NCBI RefSeq assembly: GCF_900637545.1
Contig: NZ_LR134376.1
Span: forward strand, 129,501-193,500
Origin: Aeromonas encheleia
GTDB lineage: Bacteria > Pseudomonadota > Gammaproteobacteria > Enterobacterales > Aeromonadaceae
Length of the DNA: 64,000 nt
Reading direction: 5' to 3'
Position numbers and translations under genes: made by a program. Under the pieces are notes generated by a model. The model saw only the letters and a list, made by a program, of their open reading frames with translations, did no database searches and was not told the DNA's origin. Shown one piece after another: positions 29,384-38,222 of this stretch; position 1 is the stretch's first letter; each line of letters starts with the position of its first letter.

Positions 29384-29416
29384 TATGGGTTCCCTAACCC
29401 CATTAACCAAAAAGGT
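29384..29416 (+). ncRNA. Class I preQ1 riboswitch
   Basis: TGGGTTCCCTAACCCCA provides the P1 stem (TGGG/CCCA) with its C-rich loop, and the tail TTAACCAAAAAGG provides the A-rich strand of the H-type pseudoknot. The layout matches the Thermoanaerobacter tengcongensis preQ1 aptamer, whose tail also ends AAGG. AAGG (29412-29415) is the Shine-Dalgarno 7 nt before the yhhQ ATG, so ligand binding would block translation. Confidence 0.8.
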
Positions 29417-29422
29417 CACAAC

Positions 29423-30097
29423 ATGAATCTGACCCCTGCTCAGCACCATACGGCGCTGGTGCGCCTCTCTTTGTTCCACATTCTGATCATTGCCAGCAGC
29501 AACTATCTGGTGCAGCTGCCGATCACCGTCTTTGGCTTCCACACCACCTGGGGCGCCTTCAGCTTCCCGTTCATCTTCCTGGCCACCGATCTGACGGTGC
29601 GGATCTTCGGCGCCGGGCTGGCCCGCAAGATCATCCAGACCGTGATGCTGCCAGCGCTGGCCATCTCCTATGCGCTCTCGGTGTTGTTCTTCGAGGGCAG
29701 CTACCAGGGGATCGGCAACCTGGCCGAGTTCAACCTGTTCGTGGCGCGCATCGCCCTGGCCAGCTTCATGGCCTATCTGGTGGGCCAGTTCATGGACGTG
29801 GTGGTGTTCAACCGCCTGCGGCTGCTCAGGGCCTGGTGGGTGGCGCCGGCCGCCTCGACCCTGTTTGGCAACCTGGTGGATACCATCGCCTTCTTCAGCA
29901 TCGCCTTCTGGCGCAGCACTGATCCCTTCATGGCCGAGCACTGGGTCGAGATAGCCACCGTGGATTATGTCTTCAAGCTGCTGATAAGCTTGGGGTTGTT
30001 CGTGCCGCTCTATGGTGTGCTGCTGCGCTACCTCAGCCGCAAACTGGTGGGGGAGGCCGGCCTTGCTGGTTTGCAACCGGCGAGCCGTCAGGCCTGA
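29423..30097 (+). CDS. yhhQ: Queuosine precursor transporter (VUT/YhhQ family)
   Basis: A 224-aa inner-membrane protein with about six helices. FLATDLTVRIFGAGLARKII is the characteristic conserved loop, and STLFGNLVDTIAFFSIAF is the second. E. coli YhhQ (221 aa) imports preQ0/preQ1 for queuosine synthesis. The preQ1 riboswitch in its leader fits this function. ATG 29423 is fixed by the riboswitch-linked AAGG. Confidence 0.93.
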   Translation: MNLTPAQHHTALVRLSLFHILIIASSNYLVQLPITVFGFHTTWGAFSFPFIFLATDLTVRIFGAGLARKIIQTVMLPALAISYALSVLFFEGSYQGIGNLAEFNLFVARIALASFMAYLVGQFMDVVVFNRLRLLRAWWVAPAASTLFGNLVDTIAFFSIAFWRSTDPFMAEHWVEIATVDYVFKLLISLGLFVPLYGVLLRYLSRKLVGEAGLAGLQPASRQA

Positions 30098-30101
30098 CGA
30101 G

Positions 30102-30132
30102 AATGACCACCGCATGGGTGGTCATTTTTTTT
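30102..30132 (+). terminator. Terminator of yhhQ
   Basis: ATGACCACC and GGTGGTCAT form a 9-bp stem with a 5-nt loop followed by T8. Confidence 0.9.
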
Positions 30133-30152
30133 GCACTTCTCGCAAATAAGGC

Positions 30153-30181
30153 TTGCACAGTTAAATGAGAATGATTATTGT
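30153..30181 (+). promoter_or_regulatory. RyhB promoter with overlapping Fur box
   Basis: TTGCAC (30153-30158), 17 bp, TATTGT (30176-30181). TTAAATGAGAATGATTATT (30161-30179) matches 13 of 19 positions of the Fur consensus and covers the spacer, so iron-loaded Fur would block RNA polymerase. Confidence 0.75.
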
Positions 30182-30187
30182 TACCTT

Positions 30188-30300
30188 GTTTTCCGGGAAA
30201 GACTTCATTCGTTCCAACGTGATGGACTTCTTGTGAAGGCACGACATTGCTCACATTGCTTCCAGTTAAGGGGCCAGTTTTTTACTGGCCCTCTTTTTTT
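30188..30300 (+). ncRNA. ryhB: RyhB iron-responsive small RNA
   Basis: GACATTGCTCACATTGCT at 30242-30259, with flanking GCAC and TCCAG, is the same as the conserved target-pairing core of E. coli RyhB. A Fur box and promoter lie at the expected distance upstream. The RNA ends in GGGCCAGT/ACTGGCCC (30271-30291) and a T-rich tail, an Hfq-type terminator. In iron starvation RyhB represses mRNAs of iron-using proteins. The 5' end is inferred from the -10 position; the length would be about 113 nt. Confidence 0.85.
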
Positions 30301-30325
30301 GGCTGTTTTTCCGCAAGTTGCAGTC

Positions 30326-30352
30326 ATAAAAAATGGGAGCCTTGGCTCCCAT
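30326..30352 (-). terminator. Terminator of rraA
   Basis: ATGGGAGCC and GGCTCCCAT form a 9-bp stem with a 2-nt loop; on the minus strand it is followed by a T-run (plus-strand AAAAAA). It lies 17 bp beyond the rraA stop. Confidence 0.85.
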
Positions 30353-30369
30353 CTTCAGTCTGTGTCGGC

Positions 30370-30855
30370 TCACTCTATGTCGAGTGCATCGGGGGAGAGG
30401 ATCACCCCCGTGGTGTCCGCGTAGAGGTGATCGTCCGGCAGGAAGGTGACGCCGCCGAAGTTGACCGGCAGATCGGTCTCACCCACGTCCTTGTGGTCGG
30501 CGCCGACCGGGATGGCGGCCAGGGCCTGGATGCCGATATCCAGATCTTCCAGGATATCGACCTCGCGCACGCAGCCGTAGCAGACGATGCCTTCCCACTC
30601 GTTCTCCGCCGCCGTGGTGGCGATCTCGCTGTCGATCAGGGCCCGGCGCATGGAGCCGCCGCCGTCGATCAGCAACACGCGACCGACGCCGTTCTCCTTG
30701 ACCAGTTCACGGATCAGGCCGTTCGATTCGAAGCATTTGACCGTGGTGATGACGCCGCCGAAGGAGGCACGGCCGCCGAAGGAGCAGAGCATGGGTTCGA
30801 GTACATCCACCATGTCCTGATAGATGTCGCACAGTTCTGAAGTGTTGTATTCCAT
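30370..30855 (-). CDS. rraA: Ribonuclease E activity regulator RraA
   Basis: A 161-aa protein (E. coli RraA 161 aa). It starts [20 protein letters not shown], with [34 protein letters not shown] and [12 protein letters not shown], all conserved in RraA. It binds the C-terminal region of RNase E and inhibits mRNA decay. ATG 30855 gives the family length; the longer frame to 30939 is not supported. The 267 bp between it and mgtE contain no further gene. Confidence 0.95.
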   Translation of the reverse strand: MEYNTSELCDIYQDMVDVLEPMLCSFGGRASFGGVITTVKCFESNGLIRELVKENGVGRVLLIDGGGSMRRALIDSEIATTAAENEWEGIVCYGCVREVDILEDLDIGIQALAAIPVGADHKDVGETDLPVNFGGVTFLPDDHLYADTTGVILSPDALDIE

Positions 30856-31073
30856 TGAGTCAAATCCACCGCTGGAAACAGGTGGATCCAGTATAAGGAG
30901 TGGGACTGGCATTTCAATGAATATTCCTTGAACAAGCATGGGGATAAGAGGCGGCGCATCGATTCCCCGCAGCCCATCGCCTGGTCGCCGAGAGGCTCAG
31001 AGTACCGAGCTGCCATGGGGGATTTTCATCACCCGTCTTGCGGGCCAGGGAGCATGAGCCCGCCCTCCCGGCC

Positions 31074-31101
31074 GAAAAACAAAGGGGCCATCAGGCCCCT
31101 T
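31074..31101 (-). terminator. Terminator of mgtE
   Basis: AAGGGGCC (31082-31089) and GGCCCCTT (31094-31101) with loop ATCA; the minus strand continues into a T-rich stretch (plus-strand CGAAAAACAA). Confidence 0.8.
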
Positions 31102-31122
31102 CATATTGGCGCCGATCCGGCA

Positions 31123-32547
31123 CTAGAGCAGGAACAGGGTCGCCAGCCCGAGGAAGATGAAGAAGCCGCCGGTGTCGGTGATGGCGGTGATCATCACGCT
31201 GGCCCCCACCGCCGGATCCCGGCCGAGGCGGGTCATGGTCATGGGGATGATGACCCCCATCAGGGCCGCGACCAGCAGGTTGAGTATCATGGCGAGCGTC
31301 ATCACGGCGCCCAGCGCCGCATCCTGATAGAGGAAGTAGGTGGCGACTCCCATGGTGCCGCCCCACACCAGGCCGTTGATCAGCGCCACCCCCAGCTCCC
31401 GCCACAGCAGGAAGGAGACGTTGCCCGGCTGGATGTGCTGCAGCGCCAGCGCCCGCACTATCATGGTGATGGTCTGGTTGCCGGTGTTGCCACCTATGCC
31501 CGCGACTATGGGCATCAGGGCCGCCAGCGCCACCAGCTGCGAGATGCTGTGCTCGAACAGGCCGATGACGCGCGAGGCCATGAAGGCGGTGCAGAGGTTG
31601 AGGGCGAGCCAGGCCCAGCGGGTCTTGACCGCCTTGCTGACCGGGGCGAACACATCTTCATCCTCGCTGATCCCCCCCATGCGGCGCAGATCGGTGTCGC
31701 TCTCCTCATAGACCAGATCCACCACCTCGGCGACGGTGAGCCGGCCCATCAGCTTGCCCTTGCCATCCACCACGGCGGCGGAGATGAGATCGTCCCGCTC
31801 GAAGGTGCGGGCCGCGGCCTCGTCGTTGTCTTCCGGATCGAAGGTGACGGGGTTGCGCTCCATCACGTCCCCCACCTTGGTATCGGGCTTGTGCAGCAGC
31901 ACTGTGGTGAGCGGCAGCTCCCCCTGCAGCCGATTGCGCCTGTCGGTGACGAACAGCTTGTCGGTGTTGGTGGGGATCTTGCCGAGCTGGCGCAGGTAGC
32001 GTTGCACCGTCGCCAGGCTTATGTCGGCCCGCACCGTGATCAGCTCGAAGTCCATCATGGCGCCGACCGTGTGCTTGCCGTAGCGGATCACCTCCCGTAC
32101 CCGATCGCGCTGGTCGGGGGCCATGGAGGTGAGCAGCCGCCCCATCAGGTTGCGGGGCAGGTATTGGCCGAGGTAGATCTGATCGTCGATGTCGAGGGTG
32201 CGCAGGGCGTGCAGCAGCGCCTTGTCGCTCATGCCGCTGATCAGGCTGTCCCACACCGTCTCCGATGCCTCGACCAGGATCTGGCCATGCCTCTCCGGGT
32301 CCACCTGCTGCCAGAGCACGTGGCGCTCGTCCGGCGGCAGGGATTCCAGCGCATCGGCGACGTCGGCGGCCGGCAGGCTGTTGACCAGACGCGTCAGCTC
32401 GCTGGTCTGATCCCGCAGCTCGGCGTCCTGCACCCCCTGCGGATCCAGCAGGCTGTCGGTGAGGGCATCGTCGGCCAGCAGCAGCGTGAGGATGCGGGAT
32501 CTGTCGTGTTCACGCTGCTTGGCGCTGTTCTTGGGGGGGAGAGACAT
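31123..32547 (-). CDS. mgtE: Magnesium transporter MgtE
   Basis: A 474-aa magnesium channel. The N domain (about 20-140) includes LPAADVADALESLPPDERHV; two CBS domains follow at about 145-270 (VGDVMERNPVTFDPED, DLISAAVVDGKGKLMGRLTV). The pore has five helices after RWAWLALNLCTAFMASRVIG, with MPIVAGIGGNTGNQ and MTRLGRDPAVGAS forming the ion path. ATG 32547 starts MSLPPKNSAK; the longer N-terminal extension is not family-like. Confidence 0.93.
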   Translation of the reverse strand: MSLPPKNSAKQREHDRSRILTLLLADDALTDSLLDPQGVQDAELRDQTSELTRLVNSLPAADVADALESLPPDERHVLWQQVDPERHGQILVEASETVWDSLISGMSDKALLHALRTLDIDDQIYLGQYLPRNLMGRLLTSMAPDQRDRVREVIRYGKHTVGAMMDFELITVRADISLATVQRYLRQLGKIPTNTDKLFVTDRRNRLQGELPLTTVLLHKPDTKVGDVMERNPVTFDPEDNDEAAARTFERDDLISAAVVDGKGKLMGRLTVAEVVDLVYEESDTDLRRMGGISEDEDVFAPVSKAVKTRWAWLALNLCTAFMASRVIGLFEHSISQLVALAALMPIVAGIGGNTGNQTITMIVRALALQHIQPGNVSFLLWRELGVALINGLVWGGTMGVATYFLYQDAALGAVMTLAMILNLLVAALMGVIIPMTMTRLGRDPAVGASVMITAITDTGGFFIFLGLATLFLL

Positions 32548-32635
32548 GCAACAAGATTCCTGAATTCGGTTGGCCGGATGGCCGTGCCCCATAGGATACC
32601 AGACCCAAAACAATAGGTTATGACTGTAAATGCAG

Positions 32636-32662
32636 TAAAAAAACGCCACCCTCAGGGTGGCG
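32636..32662 (-). terminator. Terminator of the nir-cysG operon
   Basis: CGCCACCC (32644-32651) and GGGTGGCG (32655-32662) with a 3-nt loop; on the minus strand T7 follows. It lies 30 bp beyond the cysG stop. Confidence 0.88.
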
Positions 32663-32691
32663 CTTGCAATACAGGGGAGTTGGGCACCGGA

Positions 32692-34098
32692 TCAGGCGGA
32701 TGCCATCGTCTGCAGCGGGTCGCTGGCCTGACCGAACCAGGCAAGCTTGCTGGCCAGGGTCACCACAGAGCCGACCATGATGAGGGCCGGGCTCTCGACC
32801 CCGACCGCCAGCTCGGGCAGCTGGTCCAGGGTGCCACGGATGACCCGCTGGCTCGGCTGGGTGCCGCGCTCGATCAGCGCCACCGGGGTGTCGCCGGCCT
32901 TGCCGTGGGCCATCAGTCGCTCACGGATCACCCCACAGGATGAAAGCCCCATATAGAACACCAGGGTCTGCCGATCCCGGGCCAGCAGGGGCCAGTCGAG
33001 ATCCTGGGCGCCGCCCTTGCCGTGGGCGGTGACGAAGCGCACGCTCTGGGCGTGATCGCGGTGGGTGAGGGGGATGCCCGCGTAGGCGGCGCAGCCGCTC
33101 GCCGCCGTGATCCCCGGCACCACCTGGAAGCCCACGCCGCTGCCGACTAGCGTCTCCAGCTCCTCGCCACCCCGGCCGAAGATGAAGGGATCGCCACCCT
33201 TCAGCCGCACCACCCGCAGCCCCTTCCTGGCTTCCTCCAGCAAGAGTTGGTTGATGCCCTCCTGGGGCACGCAGTGGTTGCCCGCCTGCTTGCCGACGAA
33301 GATGCGTCTGGCATCGCGCCGCACCAGTGCCATCACCTCGTCCGACACCAGCCGGTCATAGACCACCACATCCGCCTGCTGCATCTGGCGCAGGGCGTGC
33401 AGGGTGAGCAGGCCGGGATCGCCGGGGCCGGCGCCCACCAGGATCACCTCGCCCTTGGCGGCGGCATCCTCGGCAAAGAGCGCGTCGGCCAGCTGGTTGG
33501 CGGCGGCCTTGTCGCCGCGCGCCAGCGCCTGACCGAGCCGGTCGGCGCCGAGCAGCTGCTCCCAGAACTGGCGTCGCTCCCCCATGCTGGCGAAGCGGGC
33601 CTTGACCCTGTCTCTCAGGCCGCCGGCAAAGGCCGCCACCGCGCCGAGGTGCTGGGGCAGCAGGGTCTCCAGCTTCTCGCGCAGCAAGCGGGCCAGCACA
33701 GGGGCCTTGCCACCGGAGGAGATGGCCACCATCAGCGGCGATCTGTCGATGATCGACGGCATGATGAAGCTGGAGCGTTTGGGATCGTCCACCACGTTGG
33801 CAAAGATGCCCGCCTGGTTCGCGCTCTGGTAGACCAGCGCATTGACCTCGCGCCTGTCGGTGGCGGCCACCACCAGCCACTTGCCCGTCAGCTGCGCCGG
33901 CTCGAATTCACCGGCCAGCCAATCAATGGTCCCGTCGGCGGCCAGCCCCGCCAGCTCGGAGTCGAGCTTTGGGGAGACCACCGTCAGTCGGGCGCCGGCG
34001 TCCAGCAGCAGGCGCGCCTTGCGCTCCGCCACCTCACCGCCGCCAACCAGCAGCACGGGTTTGTTGTCGAGTCGGCAAAAGATGGGCAAGTAGTCCAT
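32692..34098 (-). CDS. cysG: Siroheme synthase CysG
   Basis: A trifunctional 468-aa enzyme (E. coli CysG 457 aa) that makes siroheme for nitrite and sulfite reductases. The N-terminal NAD-binding precorrin-2 dehydrogenase/ferrochelatase part has [40 protein letters not shown] contains the regulatory Ser. The C-terminal uroporphyrinogen methyltransferase starts near 215 with [18 protein letters not shown] and includes [16 protein letters not shown]. Placed 12 bp after nirC, it supplies the NirB cofactor. Confidence 0.95.
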   Translation of the reverse strand: MDYLPIFCRLDNKPVLLVGGGEVAERKARLLLDAGARLTVVSPKLDSELAGLAADGTIDWLAGEFEPAQLTGKWLVVAATDRREVNALVYQSANQAGIFANVVDDPKRSSFIMPSIIDRSPLMVAISSGGKAPVLARLLREKLETLLPQHLGAVAAFAGGLRDRVKARFASMGERRQFWEQLLGADRLGQALARGDKAAANQLADALFAEDAAAKGEVILVGAGPGDPGLLTLHALRQMQQADVVVYDRLVSDEVMALVRRDARRIFVGKQAGNHCVPQEGINQLLLEEARKGLRVVRLKGGDPFIFGRGGEELETLVGSGVGFQVVPGITAASGCAAYAGIPLTHRDHAQSVRFVTAHGKGGAQDLDWPLLARDRQTLVFYMGLSSCGVIRERLMAHGKAGDTPVALIERGTQPSQRVIRGTLDQLPELAVGVESPALIMVGSVVTLASKLAWFGQASDPLQTMASA

Positions 34099-34110
34099 GG
34101 GGCCTCCGGA

Positions 34111-34923
34111 TCAGGCGGTTTGGGTCTGGCTGGCGGTGGCGCTGGCGTCGGTCACGGGGACGGGGCGCTCCGCCTTGGGGGTGGCATACCAGTAACCGAG
34201 GCCCATGAAGATCGCGCCGGAGACGGTGTTGCCGAGGGTGACCCACAACAGGTTGTGGCCTATGCCACCCAGGGTGTAGGCCTCGGAGTGGGCGCCGAAC
34301 CAGGAGAGGGCGAACAGGGTCATGTTGGCGATCGAGTGCTCATAACCGGAGGCGATGAAGGCCAGCAGGCACCACCAGATGGCGATGAACTTGGCCGCGC
34401 CCTCGGTGCGCAGCGCCATCCAGATGGCGAGGCAGACCAGCCAGTTGCACAGCACCCCCTTCATGAACAGGGTCAGGGCCGGCGCCTGGGTCTTGGCCAG
34501 CGCCACCTTGTGGGCCAGGCTGCCCGCGTCCGGCAGCAGGCTGCCGCCGTAGGAGTAGATCAGCGCCACCGCTATGGAGCCGAGCAGGTTGCCGGCCCAG
34601 GTCTGGGGCAGGATGCGCAGCAGGTCCCCCATGGAGATCTTGCCCGCCTTCACCCCGAAGGTGAGGAACATGGTGTGGCCGGTGAACAGCTCGGAGCCGG
34701 CGATGATCACCAGGGTCAGGGCGATGCCGAAGGTGGCCCCCATCACCAGCGGACGGATGGCCGGATCCACCAGGTTGCCTAGGGTGAAGATGAGGATGAT
34801 GCCCAGGCCCACATAGGCCCCCGCCATGGCGGAGCTCAGCCAGAAGCCGAGTTTGTCGTCCCGCTCGAAGCGGTTGATGCGGGCCGCGTTGGCGGCGCAC
34901 TTGTTGATGGTGTCGGTATACAT
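34111..34923 (-). CDS. nirC: Nitrite transporter NirC
   Basis: A 270-aa formate/nitrite channel family protein with six helices. AGSELFTGHTMFLTFG and GVLCNWLVCLAIWMA are the FNT signatures, and GYEHSIANMTLF contains the central His. It imports nitrite for NirBD. It lies in operon order nirB-nirD-nirC-cysG, as in enterobacteria. Confidence 0.92.
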   Translation of the reverse strand: MYTDTINKCAANAARINRFERDDKLGFWLSSAMAGAYVGLGIILIFTLGNLVDPAIRPLVMGATFGIALTLVIIAGSELFTGHTMFLTFGVKAGKISMGDLLRILPQTWAGNLLGSIAVALIYSYGGSLLPDAGSLAHKVALAKTQAPALTLFMKGVLCNWLVCLAIWMALRTEGAAKFIAIWWCLLAFIASGYEHSIANMTLFALSWFGAHSEAYTLGGIGHNLLWVTLGNTVSGAIFMGLGYWYATPKAERPVPVTDASATASQTQTA

Positions 34924-34974
34924 GCTGGTTCTCTTTAAACGGGCCGCCCGCAGGCCGCCCTGATGTGTATGGGA

Positions 34975-35295
34975 TTAGACGGCGACCCAGACCTGCTGGT
35001 CACGCACTTCAACGGGGTAGCTCTGCACCGACATGGCCGGGTTTTCGAAGCAGTGGCCGTCGCTCAGGCGAAAGCGCTGCTTCTTGAGCGGGCTGGCCAC
35101 CCAGAGCGCGCCGTCGTGTTCGCAGATGATGCCCCGCGACAGCACGTTGGCGGCGAAGAAGGGATCCCGGTTGTCGATGGCGAACACCTCGGCCGCCGCG
35201 CTCGGGCGGAACAGCGCGATCTGGCGCCCCTCGAGCAGAGCGCAGACGCCGGTTCCCGGCAGTATGTCGTTGAGTTGGCAGGCAAGTTTCATCAT
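34975..35295 (-). CDS. nirD: Nitrite reductase small subunit NirD
   Basis: A 106-aa Rieske-like subunit (E. coli NirD 108 aa). LPGTGVCALLEGRQIALFRP, FAIDNRDPFFAANVLSRGII, then VASPLKKQRFRLSDGHC are conserved. As in NirD generally, the Cys/His ligands of true Rieske centres are mostly missing. Its start overlaps the nirB stop by 4 bp. Confidence 0.93.
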   Translation of the reverse strand: MMKLACQLNDILPGTGVCALLEGRQIALFRPSAAAEVFAIDNRDPFFAANVLSRGIICEHDGALWVASPLKKQRFRLSDGHCFENPAMSVQSYPVEVRDQQVWVAV

Positions 35296-37838
35296 TTGGT
35301 TTCCACCTCGATCTGGTAGACGGGGATGCGCTCCGCCGGGGTGGCGGGCCTATGCTGGTCACGCTCGCGGACGAACTGCACGTCAGGGTCGCGTTTGCCG
35401 CTGTTGATGAAGTGGCTGAAACGCTTGAGCGCCTCCTCTTCATTCAGGGTGCGAGACCACTCGCACTCGTAGCCGTCGATCAGCACCTGGATGTCACGTT
35501 CCAGGGTCTCATTCAGTCCCAGCTTGTCGTCGACTATCACCTCGCGCAGGTAGTCGACGCCCCCTTCCAGGTTGCCGAGCCAGACCGAGGTGCGCTGCAG
35601 TTTGTCGGCGCTGGTGACGTAGAACATCATGAAGCGGTCGATCAGCTTGATCAGCGTCTCGCGGTCGAGGTCTGAGGCCAGCAGATCGGCGTGGCGCGGC
35701 TTCATGCCGCCGTTGCCGCCCACATAGAGGTTCCAGCCCGCGTCTGTGGCGATAATGCCGACATCCTTGCCCTGGGCTTCCGCACATTCGCGGGTACAGC
35801 CGGAGACACCGAACTTCATCTTGTGCGGGGTGCGAATGCCCTTGTAGCGGTTCTCGAGGAAGACCCCGAGGCCGACGCTGTCCTGCACGCCGAAGCGGCA
35901 CCAGGTGCTGCCGACGCAGGTCTTGGCCATGCGCAGTGCCTTGGCGTAGGCCTGGCCGGTCTCGAAGCCGGCGGCCAGCAATTTCCGCCAGATGGCGGGC
36001 AGATCATCCTTCTGGGCACCGAACAGGCCGATGCGCTGGGCGCCGGTGATCTTGGTGTAGAGCTGGTAGTCGCGGGCCACCTCGGCCACCGCCAGCAGCC
36101 CTGCCGGGGTCACCTCGCCACCGGCCATGCGCGGGATGACGGAGTAGCTGCCGTCCTTCTGCATGTTGCCGAGGAAGATGTCGTTGGTGTCCTGCAGCTG
36201 GGTGTTCTGCGGGCTCAGCACATGGCCGTTCCAGCAGGAGGCGAGGATGGAGCCGACCGTGGGTTTGCACACCTCGCAGCCATAGCCCTGACCGTGCCTC
36301 GCCAGCAGCTCGTCGAAGCTCTTGATCCCTTCCACCTTGACCAGGTGGAACAGCTCCTGGCGGGAGTGGGGGAAGTGGGCGCAGAGGTGGTTGTTGACCT
36401 CTATACCCTGCTTCACCAGCTCGGCGTTGAGCACCTGGCTGATGAGCGGCACGCAGCCGCCGCAACCGGTCCCGGCCTTGGTGTGCTGCTTGATGGCGGC
36501 CAGCGTGGTGTGACCCTCGGCCACCGCCTGGGCGATGTCGCCCTTGGAGACGTCGAAGCAGGAGCAGATCTGGGCGGTGGACGGCAGGGCATCTACCCCC
36601 AGGGTCGGCTTGGCACCGGCATAGGCGGGCAGGATCAGGGTGTCCGGGTGGGATGGCAGCGGCATGACGTTGAGCATCAGCTGCAGCAGGTTGCCGTAGT
36701 CATCCACATCGCCGACCAGCACGGCGCCGAGCAGGCGACTGTTGTCTTCGCTCACCACTATCCGCTTGTAGACCCCGGCCTGATCGTCCTGGAACACATA
36801 GCTGTGGCTGCCGGGCGTGCGGCCGTGGGCATCGCCGATGGAGCCGACGGAGACGCCGAGCAGCTTGAGCTTGGCGCTCATGTCCGCCCCCTCGAAGCGG
36901 CTGTCGCCGCCGAGCAGGTGATCCACCGTGATCTGGGCCATCTTGTAACCCGGTGCCACCAGGCCGAAGAAGCGGCCTTGCCAGGCGGCGCACTCGCCGA
37001 TGGCATAGATGTCGGGGTCGGAGGTGAGGCAGTGATCGTCGACCACGACGCCGCCACGCGGGGCTATGGCCAGTTCACAGTAGCGGCCCAGGGTGTCCTG
37101 CGGACGTATGCCGGTGGAGAAGACCACCACATCCACGTCAAGCGTGCTGCCGTCGGCGAAGGCGAGGCGGTGTTTGGCCTCCTTGCCGCCGTGCATCAGG
37201 ATCTCGCTGGTGCTCTTGCTGGTGTGCACCTGCACGCCCATGGACTCGATCTTGCGGCGCAGCAGCTGGCCACCCTGACCGTCGAGCTGCTCCGCCATCA
37301 GCACAGGGGCGAACTCCACCACGTGGGTCTCGAGGCCCAGCGCCTTGAGGGCACCGGCCGCCTCCAGCCCGAGCAGACCGCCACCCACCACCACGCCGCT
37401 CTTGCCGCTCTTGGCGGCGCTGCGGATGGCCTTCAGATCCTCGATGGTGCGATAGACGAAGCACTCGTGGTGCTGGCTGCCCTGGATCGGCGGCACCCAG
37501 GGGTAGGAGCCGGTGGCCAGCACCAGCTTGTCATAGCCGACCACTGTGCCCTTGTTGGAGTGCACCTCGCGGGCCGCCCTGTCGATTTTTTTCACCGCCT
37601 CGCCGAGCAGCAGACGGATGCCGTGCTTCTCGTAGAAACCGGGTTTGACGAGGGAGAGATCTTCGCTGGTGTGGTGGGAGAAGTAGGAGGAGAGATGGAC
37701 ACGATCGTAGGCGGGACGGGGTTCTGCACCGAAGACGGTGATCTCGAACCGGCCCGGATCGGCCCGCTCGATCAACTCTTCGATGAAGCGGTGCCCCACC
37801 ATGCCGTTCCCTATGACGGCCAGTCTGACTTTGCTCAT
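35292..37838 (-). CDS. nirB: NADH-dependent nitrite reductase large subunit NirB
   Basis: An 848-aa cytoplasmic enzyme reducing nitrite to ammonium (E. coli NirB 847 aa). An N-terminal FAD/NAD domain (VRLAVIGNGMVGHRFIEEL) is followed by a BFD-like [2Fe-2S] domain (CSCFDVSKGDIAQAV, GTGCGGCVPL) and the siroheme/[4Fe-4S] part (CVGSTWCRFG and CTRECAEAQGKDVG). AGAGG 5-6 nt before ATG 37838 sets the start. The longer frame to 37871 is not needed. Confidence 0.96.
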   Translation of the reverse strand: MSKVRLAVIGNGMVGHRFIEELIERADPGRFEITVFGAEPRPAYDRVHLSSYFSHHTSEDLSLVKPGFYEKHGIRLLLGEAVKKIDRAAREVHSNKGTVVGYDKLVLATGSYPWVPPIQGSQHHECFVYRTIEDLKAIRSAAKSGKSGVVVGGGLLGLEAAGALKALGLETHVVEFAPVLMAEQLDGQGGQLLRRKIESMGVQVHTSKSTSEILMHGGKEAKHRLAFADGSTLDVDVVVFSTGIRPQDTLGRYCELAIAPRGGVVVDDHCLTSDPDIYAIGECAAWQGRFFGLVAPGYKMAQITVDHLLGGDSRFEGADMSAKLKLLGVSVGSIGDAHGRTPGSHSYVFQDDQAGVYKRIVVSEDNSRLLGAVLVGDVDDYGNLLQLMLNVMPLPSHPDTLILPAYAGAKPTLGVDALPSTAQICSCFDVSKGDIAQAVAEGHTTLAAIKQHTKAGTGCGGCVPLISQVLNAELVKQGIEVNNHLCAHFPHSRQELFHLVKVEGIKSFDELLARHGQGYGCEVCKPTVGSILASCWNGHVLSPQNTQLQDTNDIFLGNMQKDGSYSVIPRMAGGEVTPAGLLAVAEVARDYQLYTKITGAQRIGLFGAQKDDLPAIWRKLLAAGFETGQAYAKALRMAKTCVGSTWCRFGVQDSVGLGVFLENRYKGIRTPHKMKFGVSGCTRECAEAQGKDVGIIATDAGWNLYVGGNGGMKPRHADLLASDLDRETLIKLIDRFMMFYVTSADKLQRTSVWLGNLEGGVDYLREVIVDDKLGLNETLERDIQVLIDGYECEWSRTLNEEEALKRFSHFINSGKRDPDVQFVRERDQHRPATPAERIPVYQIEVETK

Positions 37839-37908
37839 GATTGCCTCTGATTTGGAGTAATAAAACGTCATTCTGGCGTTAGGCTACCCAGTCACGGGGG
37901 GCGGGCAA

Positions 37909-37922
37909 TTGATGCAAATCAA
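37909..37922 (-). promoter_or_regulatory. FNR box upstream of nirB
   Basis: TTGATGCAAATCAA is a full match to TTGAT-N4-ATCAA. Its centre is about 78 bp before the nirB ATG, so activation at about -41.5 would place the start near 37874. This agrees with anaerobic induction of nirBDC by FNR. Confidence 0.8.
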
Positions 37923-37944
37923 GTGTCTATTTATATATCCCCTC

Positions 37945-37986
37945 AGAGGTAAGTTGGTGAAATAGAAAGCTATGCATAAATAGGTA
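37945..37986 (-). promoter_or_regulatory. Candidate NarL/NarP heptamers
   Basis: AGAGGTA (37945-37951) and ATAGGTA (37980-37986) are reverse complements of TACCTCT and TACCTAT, both fitting TACYYMT. They lie upstream of the FNR box. Single heptamers are common by chance. The rest of 37987-38160 holds a TTTCATCAT/ATGATGAAA inverted repeat (38120-38164) and no gene. Confidence 0.35.
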
Positions 37987-38161
37987 TACCAGTGGTGCAA
38001 TTAGGCTGGTTGCGTGTCAAATGGCAATAGGGGGCTGCGGCCACCGTCGGTGGGTCGGCGGTCAGGCGGGGAGGGTGGCGATAGACCGGCGGCTCGTTCG
38101 TGGGCCGCAGCTCGTTCACTTTCATCATTCGGCTGGGTGGCCTGGCTCGCCAACCATGATG

Positions 38162-38186
38162 AAAAAACACCTCGGCGAGGAGGTGT
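38162..38186 (-). terminator. Terminator of the LysR gene
   Basis: ACACCTC (38167-38173) and GAGGTGT (38180-38186) with a 6-nt loop; on the minus strand T6 follows. It lies about 40 bp beyond the LysR stop. Confidence 0.75.
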
Positions 38187-38222
38187 CTATCGCACGCTCC
38201 CACGCGGGGAGCTGCCCCGGGA

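Noticed and set aside
30166-30237. 23-codon ORF beginning ATGAGAATG
   Set aside because: Its start lies inside the Fur box and upstream of the expected RyhB transcript start, with no ribosome site; the RNA explanation is better.
35691-37850. 719-codon plus-strand frame opposite nirB
   Set aside because: NirB is unmistakable on the minus strand; the other frame is biased shadow sequence.
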